DNA of 64,000 nt. It comes from Emydura subglobosa (lineage: Eukaryota; Chordata; Testudines; Chelidae). Below, in pieces: positions 47,180 to 59,300 of the stretch; position 1 is the first letter of the stretch; the number at the start of each line of letters is the position of its first letter. The notes beneath the pieces are model-generated. The model was not told the origin of the DNA. It saw nothing but the letters and a program-made list of their open reading frames with translations, and searched no databases. The stretch lies in assembly GCA_007922225.1 (NCBI GenBank), contig ML679973.1, forward strand, positions 5,184,597-5,248,596, read 5' to 3'. The position numbers were made by a program, and so were the translations under genes.

Positions 47180-48300
47180 TGAGGGCACAACTAACATCTG
47201 CTGCTGGTCCACGCATTTCAAAATGGGTAACAATTCTGATTTTCACTAGTTTGGCTCATGCCCTGCATGCCCAACTAGTTAGATAATTAAAGAGTTCTTT
47301 GAATTCTCTCTTGGTCTGCGGTATTACTGTCACCATGTGGAGATCAGGGCATGATGACACCCTGTTGCTGTAGGGTTGAGCTGTGACTTTTGTCCTGAAG
47401 GACAGTTGCAAGCAGGTGACACCTAATGACATTCCAAGCAGTGAGAGGACAGCAGTTCTCCAGCTCTGCTTAGAGGTTGATGGCATTCTCAACTATTGCA
47501 AATTAAACATATAACCATGAACTTGGATCTTGAGACTCTGCACATCGAATACCTAGCATTCAGACCCCTTAAAGTTTTATGGAGGATGGACTTGAATGAT
47601 GGAAACATTTAGGGGTGATGTTATAAGAATACAAACCCCAGAAAGGTACAAATGTTTGTGTGTATCTGTTGGAGGCTGTACATGGTATAAATATATATCT
47701 TGACTTGTATATAGTATATCAGTTTAATAAACCCAGCATCATTCTGGTGTATGCGTTGCAAAGTAGGTCTAGCTCAAAGGTACCTTTTAAAAACAGTGCA
47801 TGGACTGGATGGAGATGGGTATGATGGGGGGGAGGGAGTGATTGGCAGGGAACCCCATTAGGTGCAGATCAGTATGGTCCGGAAGGATCAGGAGAGGGAA
47901 AGCCACATGTGGGTCAAGCGGAAAGGAAAGGAAGAAGCAAGTCACGTGCAGGAAGGTGACTTTTGGGGAAGGAACGGGGTCTGTACCTGCTTGGCTAGCC
48001 AGGTTCAAAACAAGTCCCTTTGCAGCTGGAAAGGTCTGCGGGGTGTCCCATCACTGAGCCGTTCTTCAACATTCTTTGAAATTGACTTCCAGGGGCTTTG
48101 GGTAAGGCTCATAGTTCATAAATGACAAGCTGATTTTGTGCAACTGTGGTTACTAGGAGTACTGCCATTGACTTCAGTGTGTGTAGGATTGGGATCTGAG
48201 GGGCCATTTAAGTAGGCACTAAGTGTATTCTGAAGTCAGATAAATTCCTACTGAGAGACTCCTATTCCAGTGCATGCCATGTGTGCCCCAGAGTCAGTGC
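47180..48300. other. Non-coding stretch, no gene seen
   Basis: No coding region recognised. A short AT tract with 'taaatatatatc' lies near 47690. No identifiable repeat. Confidence 0.5.
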
Positions 48301-48744
48301 AGGATAGACTTTAAGGCCAGAAGGGACCATAATGACCATCTAGTCTGACCTCCTGCACATTGCAGGCCACAGAACCTCACCCACCCAATCCGGTAATAGA
48401 CCTCTAACCTCTGGCTCAGTGATTTAAAGATTTTAAGTTACAGAGACTCCACCATTTACTCTAGTTTAAACCTGCAAGTGACTCGTGCCCCATGCTGCAG
48501 AGGAAGGCAAAAAACCCCCAGGGTCTGTGACAATCTGACCCGGGGGAAAAATACCTTCCTGACCTCAAATATGGTGATCAGTTAAACTCTGGGCATGTGG
48601 GCAAGACCCACCAGCCAGACACCTGGCAAAGAATTCTCTGTAGTAACTCAGAGCACTCCCCATCTAGTGTCCAATCACTGGCTATTGGGAATATTTACTA
48701 CTGGCAGTTGCAGATCCTGGCTACACGCCATTGCAGGCAGTCCC

Positions 48745-49385
48745 ATCATACCGTCCCCTCCATAAATTTATCAAGCTCTGTCTTGGAGCCACTTAGGTGT
48801 TTTGTCCTCTCTGCTCCCCTTGGAAGGCTGTTCCAGAACTTCACTCCTCTGATGGTTAGAAACCTTTTGTCTAATTTTAAGCCTGAACTTGTTGATGGCC
48901 AGTTTATATCCATTTGTTCTTGTGTCCACATTGGTGCTAAACTTAAATAATTCCTCTTTCTCACTTATATTTATCCCCCTGATATATTTATAGAGAGCAA
49001 TTATATCTCTCCTCAGCCTTCTTTTAGTTAGGCTAAATAAGTCAAGCTCTTTGAGTCTCCTCTCATAAAGATAGGTTTTCCATTTCTCTGATCATCCTCA
49101 TAGCCCTTCTCTTTGCCTGTTCCAGTTTGAATTCATCTTTCTTAAACGTGGGAGACCAGAATTGCTCACACTATTCCAGATGAGTTCCCACCAGTGCCTT
49201 GTATAATGGTACTAACACTTCCTTGTCTCTACTGGAAATACCTCACCTGATGCATCCTAGAATTGCATTTGTCTTCTTTACAGCCGCATCATATTGGTGG
49301 CTCATAGTCATCTTGTGATCAACAAATACACCCAGGGCTTTCTCCTCCTCTGTCGCTTCCAGCTGATAAGTCCCCAGCTTATAGC
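48745..49385 (-). pseudogene. CR1 reverse transcriptase C-terminal remnant
   Basis: Reading right to left in the minus strand, blocks corresponding to 'SHQYDAAVKKT', 'NAILGCI', 'LVPLYKALV', 'HLEYCEQFW' and 'LKELDLFSLT' occur in order, with stops between some of them. They match the equivalent regions of the CR1 copies at 12.7-13.0 and 46.3-46.8 kb. The catalytic region is not included. Confidence 0.8.
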
Positions 49386-49429
49386 AAAAATTCTTGTTAG
49401 TTTTTAGTTAGTGTTGTTACGTTTCTTCT

Positions 49430-49832
49430 AAAACCTTGCATACAACTGAGGTAAAACTAACAGGCCTGTAGTTTCTCAGATCACTTTTTCCCCCCCTTTC
49501 ATAAAAATAGGAACCATTTTACCAATTCTCCAATCATGGTGTATGGCCCCCGAGTATACAGATTCATGAAAAATCCTTGCTATTTGGCTTGCTATTTCAT
49601 GTGCCAGTTCCTTTAATATTCTTGGATGGAGATTATCTGAGCCCCCTAATTTAGTCCCATTAAGATGCTTGAGTTTGACTTCCACCTTGGACGTGGTAAT
49701 TTCTACTTCAATATCCTCATTTCCATTAGCCATCCTGACACTGCCTCTAATATCTTCATTAGCCTTATTAAAAACTGAGGCAAAATATTTGTTTAGGTGT
49801 TGGACCATGCCAAGATTATCTTGAATCTCCAC
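49430..49832 (-). pseudogene. CR1 reverse transcriptase N-terminal remnant
   Basis: The open frame of 118 codons (49476-49832) carries 'LNKYFASVF', 'KLGGSDNLHPRILKEL' and 'WRIGKMVPIFMKGG'. These are the start of CR1 RT, just before the 'NYRPVS' motif that follows at about 49440-49470 in a shifted frame. The sequence then ends abruptly at the deletion junction. Catalytic residues are absent. Confidence 0.85.
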
Positions 49833-49875
49833 CTTCAGTGCTTAGCTGTTCCACTTGTTCTTTCCTTGTTTTCTT

Positions 49876-50187
49876 TTAATTTCTATGGCTATCAAACCAT
49901 TTGCTATTGGTTTTAATTCCCTTTGCAAGGTCCAACTCTGCTTGGCTTTTGGCAGTTCTCACTTTTGCCCTACACTTTCTGACCTCCAAGAGGTAGCTTT
50001 CCTTGCTGATCCCTCCTATCTTCCATTCCTTGTAGGCTTTCTGCTTTTTCTTAATCACCTGTTTGAGATGCTTGCTCATCCAGCTTGATCTACAACTCTT
50101 CCCTATGAATTTTACCCCTTGATTGAGATGCAGTTTCAGATAGTTTCTGTAACTTTGACTTAAAGTAATTCCAAGCCTCCTCCACAT
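49876..50187 (-). pseudogene. CR1 ORF2 linker between endonuclease and RT
   Basis: A 103-codon open frame rich in Lys and Arg, with 'KQVIKKKQKAYKEWK' and 'KCRAKVRTAKSQAELDLAK'. This is typical of the basic linker between the endonuclease and reverse transcriptase parts of CR1 ORF2. It lies in the expected order with the flanking domains but in a different frame from 49476-49832. Confidence 0.75.
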
Positions 50188-50626
50188 TCAGATCCTTGAA
50201 CTCTTCAATACAGTCCACTTCCCTGACTAATTCCCTTCATTTTAAAGTTTGCCCTTTTGAAATCAAAGACCCTAGTTCCAAATCTATTTTTGTTTATCCT
50301 TCCAGTTAGTTTAAATTGAATTAGCTCATGAACACTTGAACCAAGGTTGTCCCCTACACCCAGCTCTATGAGGTCCTCACTACTCATCAATACCAAATCT
50401 AAAATGGCATCATCGCTTGTTGGTTCAGTAACTATTTGGTGAGAAGTCGGTCAGTTATCACATCCAGGGCAATCTAGACCCTACTATTATTAGTAGCACT
50501 TGTCCTCCAATCTGTATCTGGGAAGTTAAAGTCTCCCATAATCACAGAATTCCCAGTAATATTTATTTCATTAAAAACATTAAAGAGGTCTCTGTCCATA
50601 TCCAGATCAGATCCTGGAGGTCTGTG

Positions 50627-50992
50627 TCATACCCCAAGTACTGTCCCAGGAGAGCTTCTAGTAGCTTTCTTCCCCAAAGTGTTTTTTACCCAAACAGATT
50701 CTGTTTTATCCATTCCATCGCTTCTAATGTCTTTACAGTCTACCTCATCATTACTATACAATGCTACTCCACCACTTTTGCCTTTATATCTGTCTTTCCT
50801 CAACAGCACATATCCTTCAATACCTGTACTCCAGTCATGACTACTATTCCACCATTTTTCTATTATCCCTATAATATCTGGTTTCGCTTCCTGCACCAGT
50901 AGCTCTAGTAACTCCATTTTGTTACCCAGGCTCCTTGCATTGGTGTAAAAACATCTTAGTTGTTCCTGCTTGGCTTTGTCCATATTCCTCAT
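50627..50992 (-). pseudogene. CR1 ORF2 endonuclease N-terminal part
   Basis: A 121-codon frame with 'CFYTNARSLGNKMELLELL', 'AKPDIIGI', 'YVLLRKDRYKGKSGGVALY' and 'ESVWVK': the N-terminal half of an APE-type endonuclease. The expected catalytic Glu near 'GI-x-E' is present as IEKWW. The C-terminal half (50205-50600) is broken by frame changes. Not functional. Confidence 0.88.
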
Positions 50993-51140
50993 CTGACTGG
51001 GTACAGTTATTCTACTGCAGTATTGCCTACCTGACTGTTAACTTCATTGGTATCATCACTCTCTTTCCTCTTAATGGCCATTCTCCTTCCCACTGCTGTT
51101 CCTTTCTCCACTGCTCTATCCTTTCTTACTTGTTTTTTAA

Positions 51141-51335
51141 TTACCCGTCAATGTTCGAATCAGCCATGGAGATTACATCAGCGTCTCCCAACCGTGTCCC
51201 CCAAGCTCCCAGTTTAAAGCTTTTAATCAGTTGTGCCAGCCTCCATCCCAGAAGTCTATTTCCCGCCATACTCAGGTGGAGTCCATCCCGTAAGAACAGT
51301 CCTCTGTCCATGAGAGCCTCCCAACGGTCAAACAT
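51141..51335 (-). pseudogene. CR1 ORF1 C-terminal esterase-like remnant
   Basis: A 64-codon frame with 'LFLRDGLHLSMAGNRLLGWRL', in which the RDGLHLS part is the Asp-His block of the SGNH/GDSL domain. It parallels 10257-10472 on the plus strand. Upstream ORF1 sequence continues only to about 51425, so most of ORF1 was lost by 5' truncation. Confidence 0.8.
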
Positions 51336-51589
51336 CCCAAAGCTCTCCTTATAGCATCACTGCCTGAGCCATCTGTTGATCATCATTATCTTGTCTCACC
51401 TTCCTTCTCCTCCCCTAGGGACAGGTAGATAGATGGCTTCCTGTTGCAGACTTGTTTTTGTAATAAATTTAACTTTTTTTTCTATTCTGCTTTTTGGTGC
51501 AGAATGTGGCTGGTGTGTATTTCTCATTTGACCCATCAGGTCACTAAAAATAACATTTCCCTTCTCTAGAGCCTTTAATTCAAGGGCTT

Positions 51590-51745
51590 CGGAGGTGTCA
51601 TTGACCCTATTTTACAAATGAGGAAACTGAGGCACAGAGCAGCAAAGTGACTTTCAGTGAATTGGTGGCAGAAGTGGGAACAGAAATGAGGGGGAATAGA
51701 ATCCTACTCTCCTGCTCTCATCACTAGATCTGCCCATTACCCTGG
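51590..51745 (-). repeat. MIR SINE fragment
   Basis: Inverse MIR: 'accctattttacaaatgag', 'gaaactgaggcacagagcag' and 'caaagtgactttcagtgaat', with the tRNA-related end 'ctctcatcactagatctgcc'. Well recognisable. Confidence 0.85.
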
Positions 51746-51749
51746 GTGA

Positions 51750-54490
51750 TGTTCACGGTATGCAGTATGCTGGGTGAGCTTCACAGTGTGGATCCAAGCA
51801 GCAGTAAACAGACTTGTTTTTCCCCCTTGTAATAGTTTCTGGAATCAGGCTCAACAGAGGTGTTCTGCTTGTGTGAAATCTCTGCTTGCATGGTGTGCTT
51901 TTTATTAGGAGGGCTTCACTGCACATTTTCTTCTGTTTTTTGGGTTTTTTTCAACATCACCCATCAAACTGGGGACATCCTAGTGCCCCGGAAGGTGACC
52001 CTTCACAGCTCTGTTAAATCACTTTAATCTGACCTCCAACACACCCTGCTGTTCCGGGCCGGAAACCCACCCCCTTCTCCCAAGGGTTGCTGCTGCATGA
52101 CAACGCTGCCCTGTGGCGTTCCCTTCTGTTCCCCTTCTAGACTGACTCTGAAGAACATGCTTGGAGTGGTGCCAAATGGCATGATCATTTTGTGCTGTCC
52201 TAGCTCTCGTGGGACGAGATGGACAAACAACAAACTCATTTCACTTGGGTCTGCTTCAAATAAGTGGCTGGTGTGCCCTGAGCAGAGCGGATTGCTGCTC
52301 TTCTGCGTCTGATTTATATTTTTGCATCAAGGTGAGATGGGCTCACAGATGTTCTGTTGTCCTCTCTCCTGCTCGCTATACAGCTTCAGCTTCTACTCCA
52401 CCCCACTTGAGCCCTGCATTAGGTCTATACAACAAGGAAGAGGGCACTTCTCCGGAAGAGCTAGGAGCACAAGCCGCAGAGGTTCCCCCTAGTCCTTTTA
52501 CCACACGCACAGAGCAACCATACGCTTTCATACCGAACGATTCTGTGTTCCAATTACAAGAAAGAAAGAACAAAAGTCAAGTCTGTGTGAGAGAGTGCAT
52601 GGCATAAGTAATGCTGTGTCTTGAATGGTCTCCCCACCCTTCCAACAGACAGGCAGGAAAACGCCTCCTTATTTTAAAGGTGCCCTATACAGTCATAATA
52701 TTTCCTTCTTTCCAATAGATGGAAGATCGTACCAGTCTGATCACATCGTGCTTCACTGATTACACTCTAGTAAGATACAGCTCTCAAACCATCCTGAATA
52801 TTTCTCCTTGCAGCTCCAAACTCCCAGTCTCCTCCAGAGTCTGCTTCATTTCATCCTGTTGGGAGGCATGGACTACACAAAGCAACAGAATTACCTGACA
52901 TTTCATCACAAAAGACAGGACTAGAATAGCGGGAGAAGGGGAGGACAAGGAGGGGGAGACTGCAGGGCAGGAGTGAGGGACATTGACAGAGCTGTGTGGG
53001 AAGCCTAGGACTGGAAGAGCAGGGGGCTGCAGGTCAGGAGCCCTGGCCAGACCCGTTGCCATTAATATGTATATATAACCCATCTGACCTTCCCAAGGGG
53101 TTCTCCAAGTATCCTCATTCTAGGCTATGAAAAGGTTTAAAAGGGGACCCGTAAAAGGGTTTTGCAATTACTCTCACTTCCTTGAAATTTTGTATCAATC
53201 GTCTCCCTTCCCCTGTCCATCTGGAGCATTTGGCACGTTAATAATTTAAATTTGCCCAGGCTCACCACTGATAACTGGCTCCTTTTTTAACCCCAGGATT
53301 GCTCATGGTGAAATGTATATAGGAAATTACTCATGTGCAAGAAGAATAAACAGAAAATGGTTGTGTGCCCTTCACTTTACACAACCCCGTCTACAGGGGC
53401 GTAGGAAGCGCTGCATTGAGTGCCCCATAGTTCCTGACTTCCCCCAAAATGCACAGCTTTGGAGACAGCAGGATCAAGAGGAAATGGCACCCTCATGTCT
53501 TTGGCAATTGAGCCTCTCTAACTCAGGGAAGCCAGGCTTTGGCCCCGTGTCTGTGTTCTGGGCAGCCGGAGCCAGGTTCTGAATGTGACTCCGCTTTGTT
53601 TTCCTATTGCCCGTAGACCCGCAGAGGGTGAAATGGTTTGTTTTTTAAAAGAAATGTGGTGATGTCTCCATCCAGCAGCAGGAGCTGCTGCTAAGTTTGT
53701 GAGTCCTGCAGAAATGCTAGTCACCTCCGAGAGGGTTCTGACAAGAGGAGTAGCATCCTTTAAACTGGGGAGAGGAGGATTTCTAAAAACGGGATGGGGA
53801 GAGTTCTCGTTCCCTGAACGTAAAGCCTGGAAGAGGAGGTACGTGGTACAGGTTAACGTTTTGACTACCCTCCCCTTTTCCCCTCACTGGGCCAGTGTTG
53901 GAAACACAAATTGTTTTAATCTCTGGATAAATCCTGGTTGTGATATGTGCTAACGTATTTGGTCATGAGTCCTGTGGGATTATGGACCTTTTCAGACCTG
54001 AATTGCTGGTACTGTACAACAAGCTCACGATGCCTCTGTCATAGTCAAACAGGACAAGAGGAAACAGGCAAGGGGAAGAAAAAACACACAAATTTCTGCA
54101 TCCACAGCAGCTGGAGAGAACATCAAACAGATGGGCTCTTCCACCTCGATTATTCTAACCTCCTAAATATAGAAATACTGGCTTTTTTTTTTTTTTTAAT
54201 ATAAATTTAAATTACCCGAGGGGGTGGTGTTAGCACACGCTAGGGCAGTGCTAACGAGTGCAAATAGAAGTCATCTGCTGACAGTCGGAGCTCGGCTCTG
54301 CTGATGACTCTAGCTCTCTTTCTGCTCTGCACGCTCCTCCGCTAAAGAATGTATATACCAAGCATCAGCTGAAGCCTTCTTCCCTCCAGACAGGTAAAAT
54401 ATGTAAGAACAGGCTTTCATATTGCATCATGTCTATGGCTGCACACGCACAGTAAAACATAAGTAAGAAAATTGGTGGAAGATTTTTATG
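51750..54490. other. Non-coding stretch, no gene seen
   Basis: No exon or repeat that I can name. There is a T run at about 54183-54198. Several short open frames exist but have no domain signature or splice context. Confidence 0.5.
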
Positions 54491-54496
54491 TTCTTG

Positions 54497-54695
54497 CCTC
54501 TCCCAGCAGGAGGTGCTGAAGGGAACGGGGCAGGAGTGCTGGCTGAGGGCAGTTCACAGTAACTCCAGGCATGGCCTCTCCCAGCAGCAGACACTGTGAA
54601 GAATAGCACAGGAGCACTGGTTGTGAGGAAGCACGCAGCTACTCCATTACCAGCGTCTCCCAGCAGGAGGCACTGCAGAGAACGGTGTAGGGATT
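54497..54695. repeat. Three-copy tandem repeat, 78-79 bp unit
   Basis: The block 'tctcccagcag' starts units at 54499, 54577 and 54656. Each is followed by 'cactg' or 'tgctg', an 'aacgggg'-like segment and 'caggag'. The third unit is incomplete. Non-coding minisatellite. Intervals are 78 and 79 bp. Confidence 0.85.
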
Positions 54696-55179
54696 GTTTT
54701 ACCGTCTCTTAAATCCCAGATGGTATTATAATACAACTGCATAGTGATCAAGAGAGAGACAGTGCTAGTGGCTGGGTGACTGCTGCAGCTCTGCCTGAGC
54801 CCCCATGTCCTCTTTGTCCTGGAGTGTGTGACACCAGTAAAGAGACTGGTGTGTGTGGGTTGTTTTTGGAATTTTCTCCTTTTTCTGCCATGGCTGAGAG
54901 CTTAGTTAGGGAAACGCTGACTGGAAAGTGGAATCTTCCCGACTGGCATGCAACACTGTTTTTAGCTTCGTTTGGAACGCTACGTTTCTCATCCATGTAT
55001 TGCATTAGGACCGATCTTAATAAATGTTTCCAGCTTTGTGGTTACCCTGGTCTAGGACCAAGAGGGGAGGAAGGGGAAGAGCAAGGTGCCAGATGCAGAG
55101 ATTTGTGGACTGAGAACAGGACTGAGGTTCTAATTCCCACTCTGTTCAGTCTTTCTGTGGCATGCCACTCAGCCCCTAA

Positions 55180-56454
55180 GGGTATGTCTACACTGCAGTG
55201 TAAGCCCAGGGTTAGCGGGACTCAAGTCAATTGACCTGTGTTAGAGAACCCTGGGCTTGGGCATCTATGATGATTCTTAACACTACGTGAAGACTTCCCA
55301 ACCTGCGGCACTGGCGTTCATGCCGCGGACCCAGGTCAAACTGATGGTATCCCAGAATCCCTAGCACCCTCCCAAAACGTAGTTGCTCTAGCACTAGTGT
55401 GCTGAGGGAAAGCTTTCCTGCCCACCCTGCACGTTACAGGAAGTGTGAACAACCCTCCAGCACCGCCTGCCAGACAGTCATTTTGGTCTGGGTGCTCCCA
55501 GCTCCTGAAGCCAGCAATGTGGAGAGGGAGCCTTTTGTAGAACTTCCCTTGCTGGAAATTTCACTCCTGTGTCGGGAAATGGGCAGAGCTTCCGTGAAGC
55601 ACTGGTGGACACCTTAGCAGCGTTTTCTGACCCACCAAAGGCACTTGACGGAGCTTCAGCTGGAAGAGGTGGCAGTGGCGGTGGTGGAGGAGTACCCAGG
55701 CATGGCAGATTCACACTGGCTGATGCTCCTCAGTACACTTTGTACAGTCACTGAAGCCCCCTGCATAGACCGGTGCTTCTGGCGCAGGTCCACAAGCACA
55801 GACTGGTGGGACCACGTCATCCTGCAGAGCTGGGATGACCAGCAGTGGGTCCAGAACTTTTCCATGCAGAAAGCCAGATTTCTGGAGTTTTGTGAGCAGT
55901 TTGCCCCAGCCCTTCAGCGTAAAGACACACGCATGAGGTCACCCCTGCTGGTCCAGAAGCAGGTTGCTATACCTGTCTGGAAGCTGGCTACCCCAGGTTG
56001 CTACAGGTCCGTTGCCAACCAGATTGGTGTTGGCAAGTTGACTGTGGGTAAAGTGGTGGTGGAGGTTTCGGAGGCAATCCAGCTTATGGTTTACCCCAAG
56101 GTGGCGGACATAAAAGATATTCCTGAGGTAATTGCTGGCTTTGGGGGAAAGGGGTTTCCAACCTGCTCCAGGGCCATTGATGGGACTTATGTGCCTACAG
56201 TTTGCCCTCCTCAAGGAGTACACAAACTGCAAAGGGTTTTTTCCATTGTTATGCAGGCCCTCATGGACCACAGAGATAAGTTCACGATGCCAGGCTTTGT
56301 TGCCAATAGGGAGTCTCCATTCATGAACAGGCTGGGACACTATTCCCACCGCATGACTACCTATCTGGAGTGCCTATTTCAGGAAAAATGTGCAGCTATA
56401 AACACCGGGGATTGGGTCAGAATTCACGAGGGACTCAACGGGGTGCTGCATTAG
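55180..56454 (+). mobile_element. PIF/Harbinger DNA transposon, 3'-truncated
   Basis: The left end is placed at 55180, where GGGTATGTCTACACTGCA follows directly after TAA (55177-55179), matching the TWA target preference and G-starting terminal repeats of PIF/Harbinger elements. A transposase-like frame follows. No inverted copy of the left end was found in the next 2 kb, so the right end is missing or diverged. Its terminal word 'tgtctacac' resembles, but is not the same as, the MITE ends at 24100 and 9352. Confidence 0.65.
55702..56454 (+). pseudogene. PIF/Harbinger transposase-like gene, incomplete
   Basis: Open for 250 codons from the ATG at 55702; the frame is also open upstream to a TTG at 55645. 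Harbinger transposases cut and paste DNA with a DDE nuclease fold. Here the N-terminal region 'FEQF/APALQRKDTRMR'-type block (about residues 70-90), the helix-turn-helix-like 'RSVANQIGVGKLTVGKVV' (about 110-128) and 'GFPTCSRAIDGTYVP' with the first catalytic Asp (residue 160) are clear. 'SIVMQALMDHRDKFT' follows. After this the sequence stops matching: the 'H-D' motif with the second Asp and the later Glu are not recognisable. Family members have roughly 350 residues, so this is short and probably inactive, though unusually free of stops. Confidence 0.75.
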
Positions 56455-56459
56455 CTTCC

Positions 56460-57320
56460 AGACAGCTCACTCTGTTGTGACTTCATGCAAACATGAAGAA
56501 TTCCACAGCCTTCCTCCTCCCCACTCCGGGCACGTTTCTGAACGAAAATTCAAACCCCAGTCACACTTGAGACACACGATTTTGTCACCTGTGGACTGCA
56601 TAGACTAGCTGTCACTGAAATGGACTCGATTTGTAAACAGAACACATTTCCCTCCACACGCACAATACACTGTGTCCAGGTGGTTCGACAGATCATTTTG
56701 TAATTACAGGGTGGCAAACTTAAATGCGCGGCAATGTAATGTTATTACTTTTAAGAAACAGGAATGACCCTAGCAAAAATCTGCACCTTTCCATTAAAAA
56801 TACTCTGTAAAAGTTGTTCTTTACTGTTTGCATTTCCTAGTCACCGTTTTGAGCACCACGGGTTGGGGACGGGGGGATGCCAAGGTGCTGGGGTACAATC
56901 TGCTAGCCTGGGCTTCTCAGAACTTTTGGTTTGGTTCTTAGAGTGGAAATCCCTCCTGTTACTGTGGCAATAAACACTAAATAGGAGCCAAAAAATGACT
57001 GGGTCCAGGGGCGGCTTCTGTCCCTTCTGTGTTTGCCACAGGCTTGGCAGTCGGCTGTTCCTCCTGGGGAGAAGGAAGGAGGGGGGCTTCAAACAGCTCT
57101 TTTGAGTATGGACCCAGAATTTGCTGCTGATCCTGTTCAAGGGACTGATTTCAGCAACAGGGGCTTCATGGTCCTCAGTTGGTGCCTGCTGCTGGCTTCC
57201 ATTGCTTCCAAAAACACAGCAAGAAGGAATTGATTATCTCTGTGCTGCTTGAACTTGGGGGAGGGAGTGTTTCTAGGCATAAGCGAGAGATCCCCAGCTG
57301 CTTAGCCTGGGTTAGCACTG
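56460..57320. other. Non-coding stretch, no gene seen
   Basis: Possibly includes the decayed remainder of the Harbinger element. No further transposase motif, no right terminal repeat, no other gene. Confidence 0.45.
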
Positions 57321-57324
57321 AAGG

Positions 57325-57461
57325 CAGTGCTTAATTTGTGCTGGGGCTTAGCCCTGGCACCTCTAGGCTTGCCACGTTAGTTATGAAAGTAAAAGAATGC
57401 TTGAGCCCCAGCACCTCATTGTTTGAGTCCCAGAACCTCTTTCATTACAAATTAAGCACTG
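57325..57461. mobile_element. hAT-like MITE with perfect 15-bp inverted ends
   Basis: The left end cagtgcttaatttgt (57325-57339) and right end acaaattaagcactg (57447-57461) are perfect inverted repeats. CAGTG...CACTG ends suggest the hAT superfamily. The flanks 'actgaagg' and 'cctaaagg' agree at six of eight positions if one extra base is allowed at the right end, so the duplication is only tentative. 137 bp, non-coding. Confidence 0.7.
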
Positions 57462-57469
57462 GCCTAAAG

Positions 57470-59300
57470 GACATCTAGAGCTTGTTGATTAGAGAAGCTT
57501 CTATCACCTTTTGAAATTGAAGATTGTAACTCATTCACGTGTCTGCTTGCTTTAATCTTATAAATAATTCTCTGGTTTCCTTTTCCTATTTAATCCATTT
57601 TTTATCTACAGTTCCCTAAGGTGGAATTGACCTGGGGTAAGTGACTGGTCCTTTTGGACAGGCAGTAACCTGAATATTGCTATGATTCTTGGTGTAAAGG
57701 AACATCTGCCAGAAAGGTACGCTCACAAGGCTGGCGAGATAGATTGGAGTACCCAAGGGCTTTATCTGTGGCTCCATGTTAAGGCTGTTATAGTGCCCGA
57801 GGAATTTCCACTTGATAATTGATTTGTGAAATCTAAGTGTAGAACTCGCAGCCAATTTGGGCTTGGTGCCCTGGTTCCGAACAGTCTGCCCTGAGGTTGG
57901 TATTCACGCATGCTCTTGAGTCACTGCAAGTTGCATTACAGAAATGCTAAATTTTGGGGGTATAGAAACAGCCAACATTAAAATTGGAGAAGTTTCTTGA
58001 ATTTTTCTCAGCCCTGGTAGGGAAATTTAAGGTCTTGTTCACAATGGGGATTTCAATGCTTGGTGGCCAGCCTCCAGTGTGTCTGTACCAGCACAAAACT
58101 ATAGAGTAGACTGGGAAACCAGTCTATAATCTATAAACTGCAATTTGCACTGGGGCAGATTAAACCTCCTTGAAACAGAGAGAAACTGCAGCAGTGCAAA
58201 TCGCAGGTTTGCCCACCCATCCTGGCATTTGCACCAGTAAAACTACACTTATGGTGGGCAAAAAATGGGTGAAATCGGGCAAATGCTTGTTGCAGAAAAG
58301 AAATGTCAACTTTATGAGTGCATCAACTGCACAGCACTACATGGAGGAACGAGTGTGTTACAGGGGAGACTTCATCTTCCCCCTAAAGCATCAAGTAGTA
58401 ATCCTCTGTGGGATGCAATATACAGAACCCGATGGACCAATATCTGACCCATGATGGCAGGTCCTATGTTCACTGGGGAATATTCTTTTTTTTTTTTTTT
58501 TTTAATTAGTGAATAAAAGAATCAGTTATAGTTTAACAGTAGGTTAGGAAGAATTCAATTTTTAAAAAATAATTTCAATGGATAATATCAATGTTTATTT
58601 TAAGCATTTTTATTTTTATTGATTTACATTTTCGCAGTTGTGGGGAATTATGGGTGGGTGGGTCAGACAGTAAGAGGGCTCAGACAGTAATTATTTAATG
58701 ACAGTAATGTTGACATTCAAAAAGTGAAATCTTTATAACCATTGAAACACAAATAGTCAAACACCACATGTCAAAATATATAAAGTAAATACCCTTAAAT
58801 CAAGTTCTCAAGCAGCATTTTTCTTTCTTTGTAAATTTTGATTATCAGTGGAAGTATTTTTATTGGGTTGTGATTATGATGAAATGGATGTTTTTTGAGA
58901 CAGATAAAAATCTAATCCTTCCAAGCCTATTTAACAGCGACAGTGGAATCCTGTATGGCAGAGACATCTTTACTCAATGACTGACAGTTGTCAATACTTG
59001 CATGCTTTGCTTACAAACCACCCGTGCCACAGGACGCTGCACAATCAGTACAGTTTAAAAAGGAACCAAATTAAAAATGACTAAATAATTAAAAATCTAA
59101 TAGGTTTAAATCTCAGCATGGTAGAGTCAATCCTTCATCCTTCCAATGCAAATAAATCGAGTTCCAGAATGTCACCTATTCTCACTCTTGTCCCCACCAC
59201 TTTTATGCTCAAGGCAGAATGCCTGATTGCTACGGTGTCACTTGGAAGTGGCTACATATCACAGGTACAGAATGAATATTCTTGGTGTCGCACTTAAGAT
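57470..59300. other. Non-coding stretch, no gene seen
   Basis: No coding region. An 18-T run is at 58486-58503, followed by AT-rich sequence to about 58620. No named repeat. Confidence 0.5.

Larger units (their letters stand above)
48304..51425 (-). mobile_element. Long CR1 LINE with internal RT deletion
   Basis: Inverse-oriented CR1 of about 3.1 kb. Its 3' end at 48304 begins 'atagactttaaggccagaag', with 'gaccatctagtctgacctcc' just inside. Going rightward (toward the 5' end) there are the RT C-terminal region (48745-49385), a junction near 49400-49420 where the RT core is missing, the RT N-terminal region (49430-49832), the ORF2 linker (49876-50187), endonuclease (50627-50992) and the ORF1 esterase-like end (51141-51335). 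Its reading frames are longer and better preserved than in the 9.4-13.3 kb copy, suggesting a younger insertion. Still broken. Confidence 0.9.

Noticed and set aside
50624..51354. Plus-strand frames over the CR1 at 48.3-51.4 kb
   Set aside because: Antisense to clear CR1 endonuclease and ORF1 sequences on the minus strand.
55656..56349. Minus-strand frames over the Harbinger transposase
   Set aside because: Shadows of the plus-strand transposase frame; no domain signature of their own.
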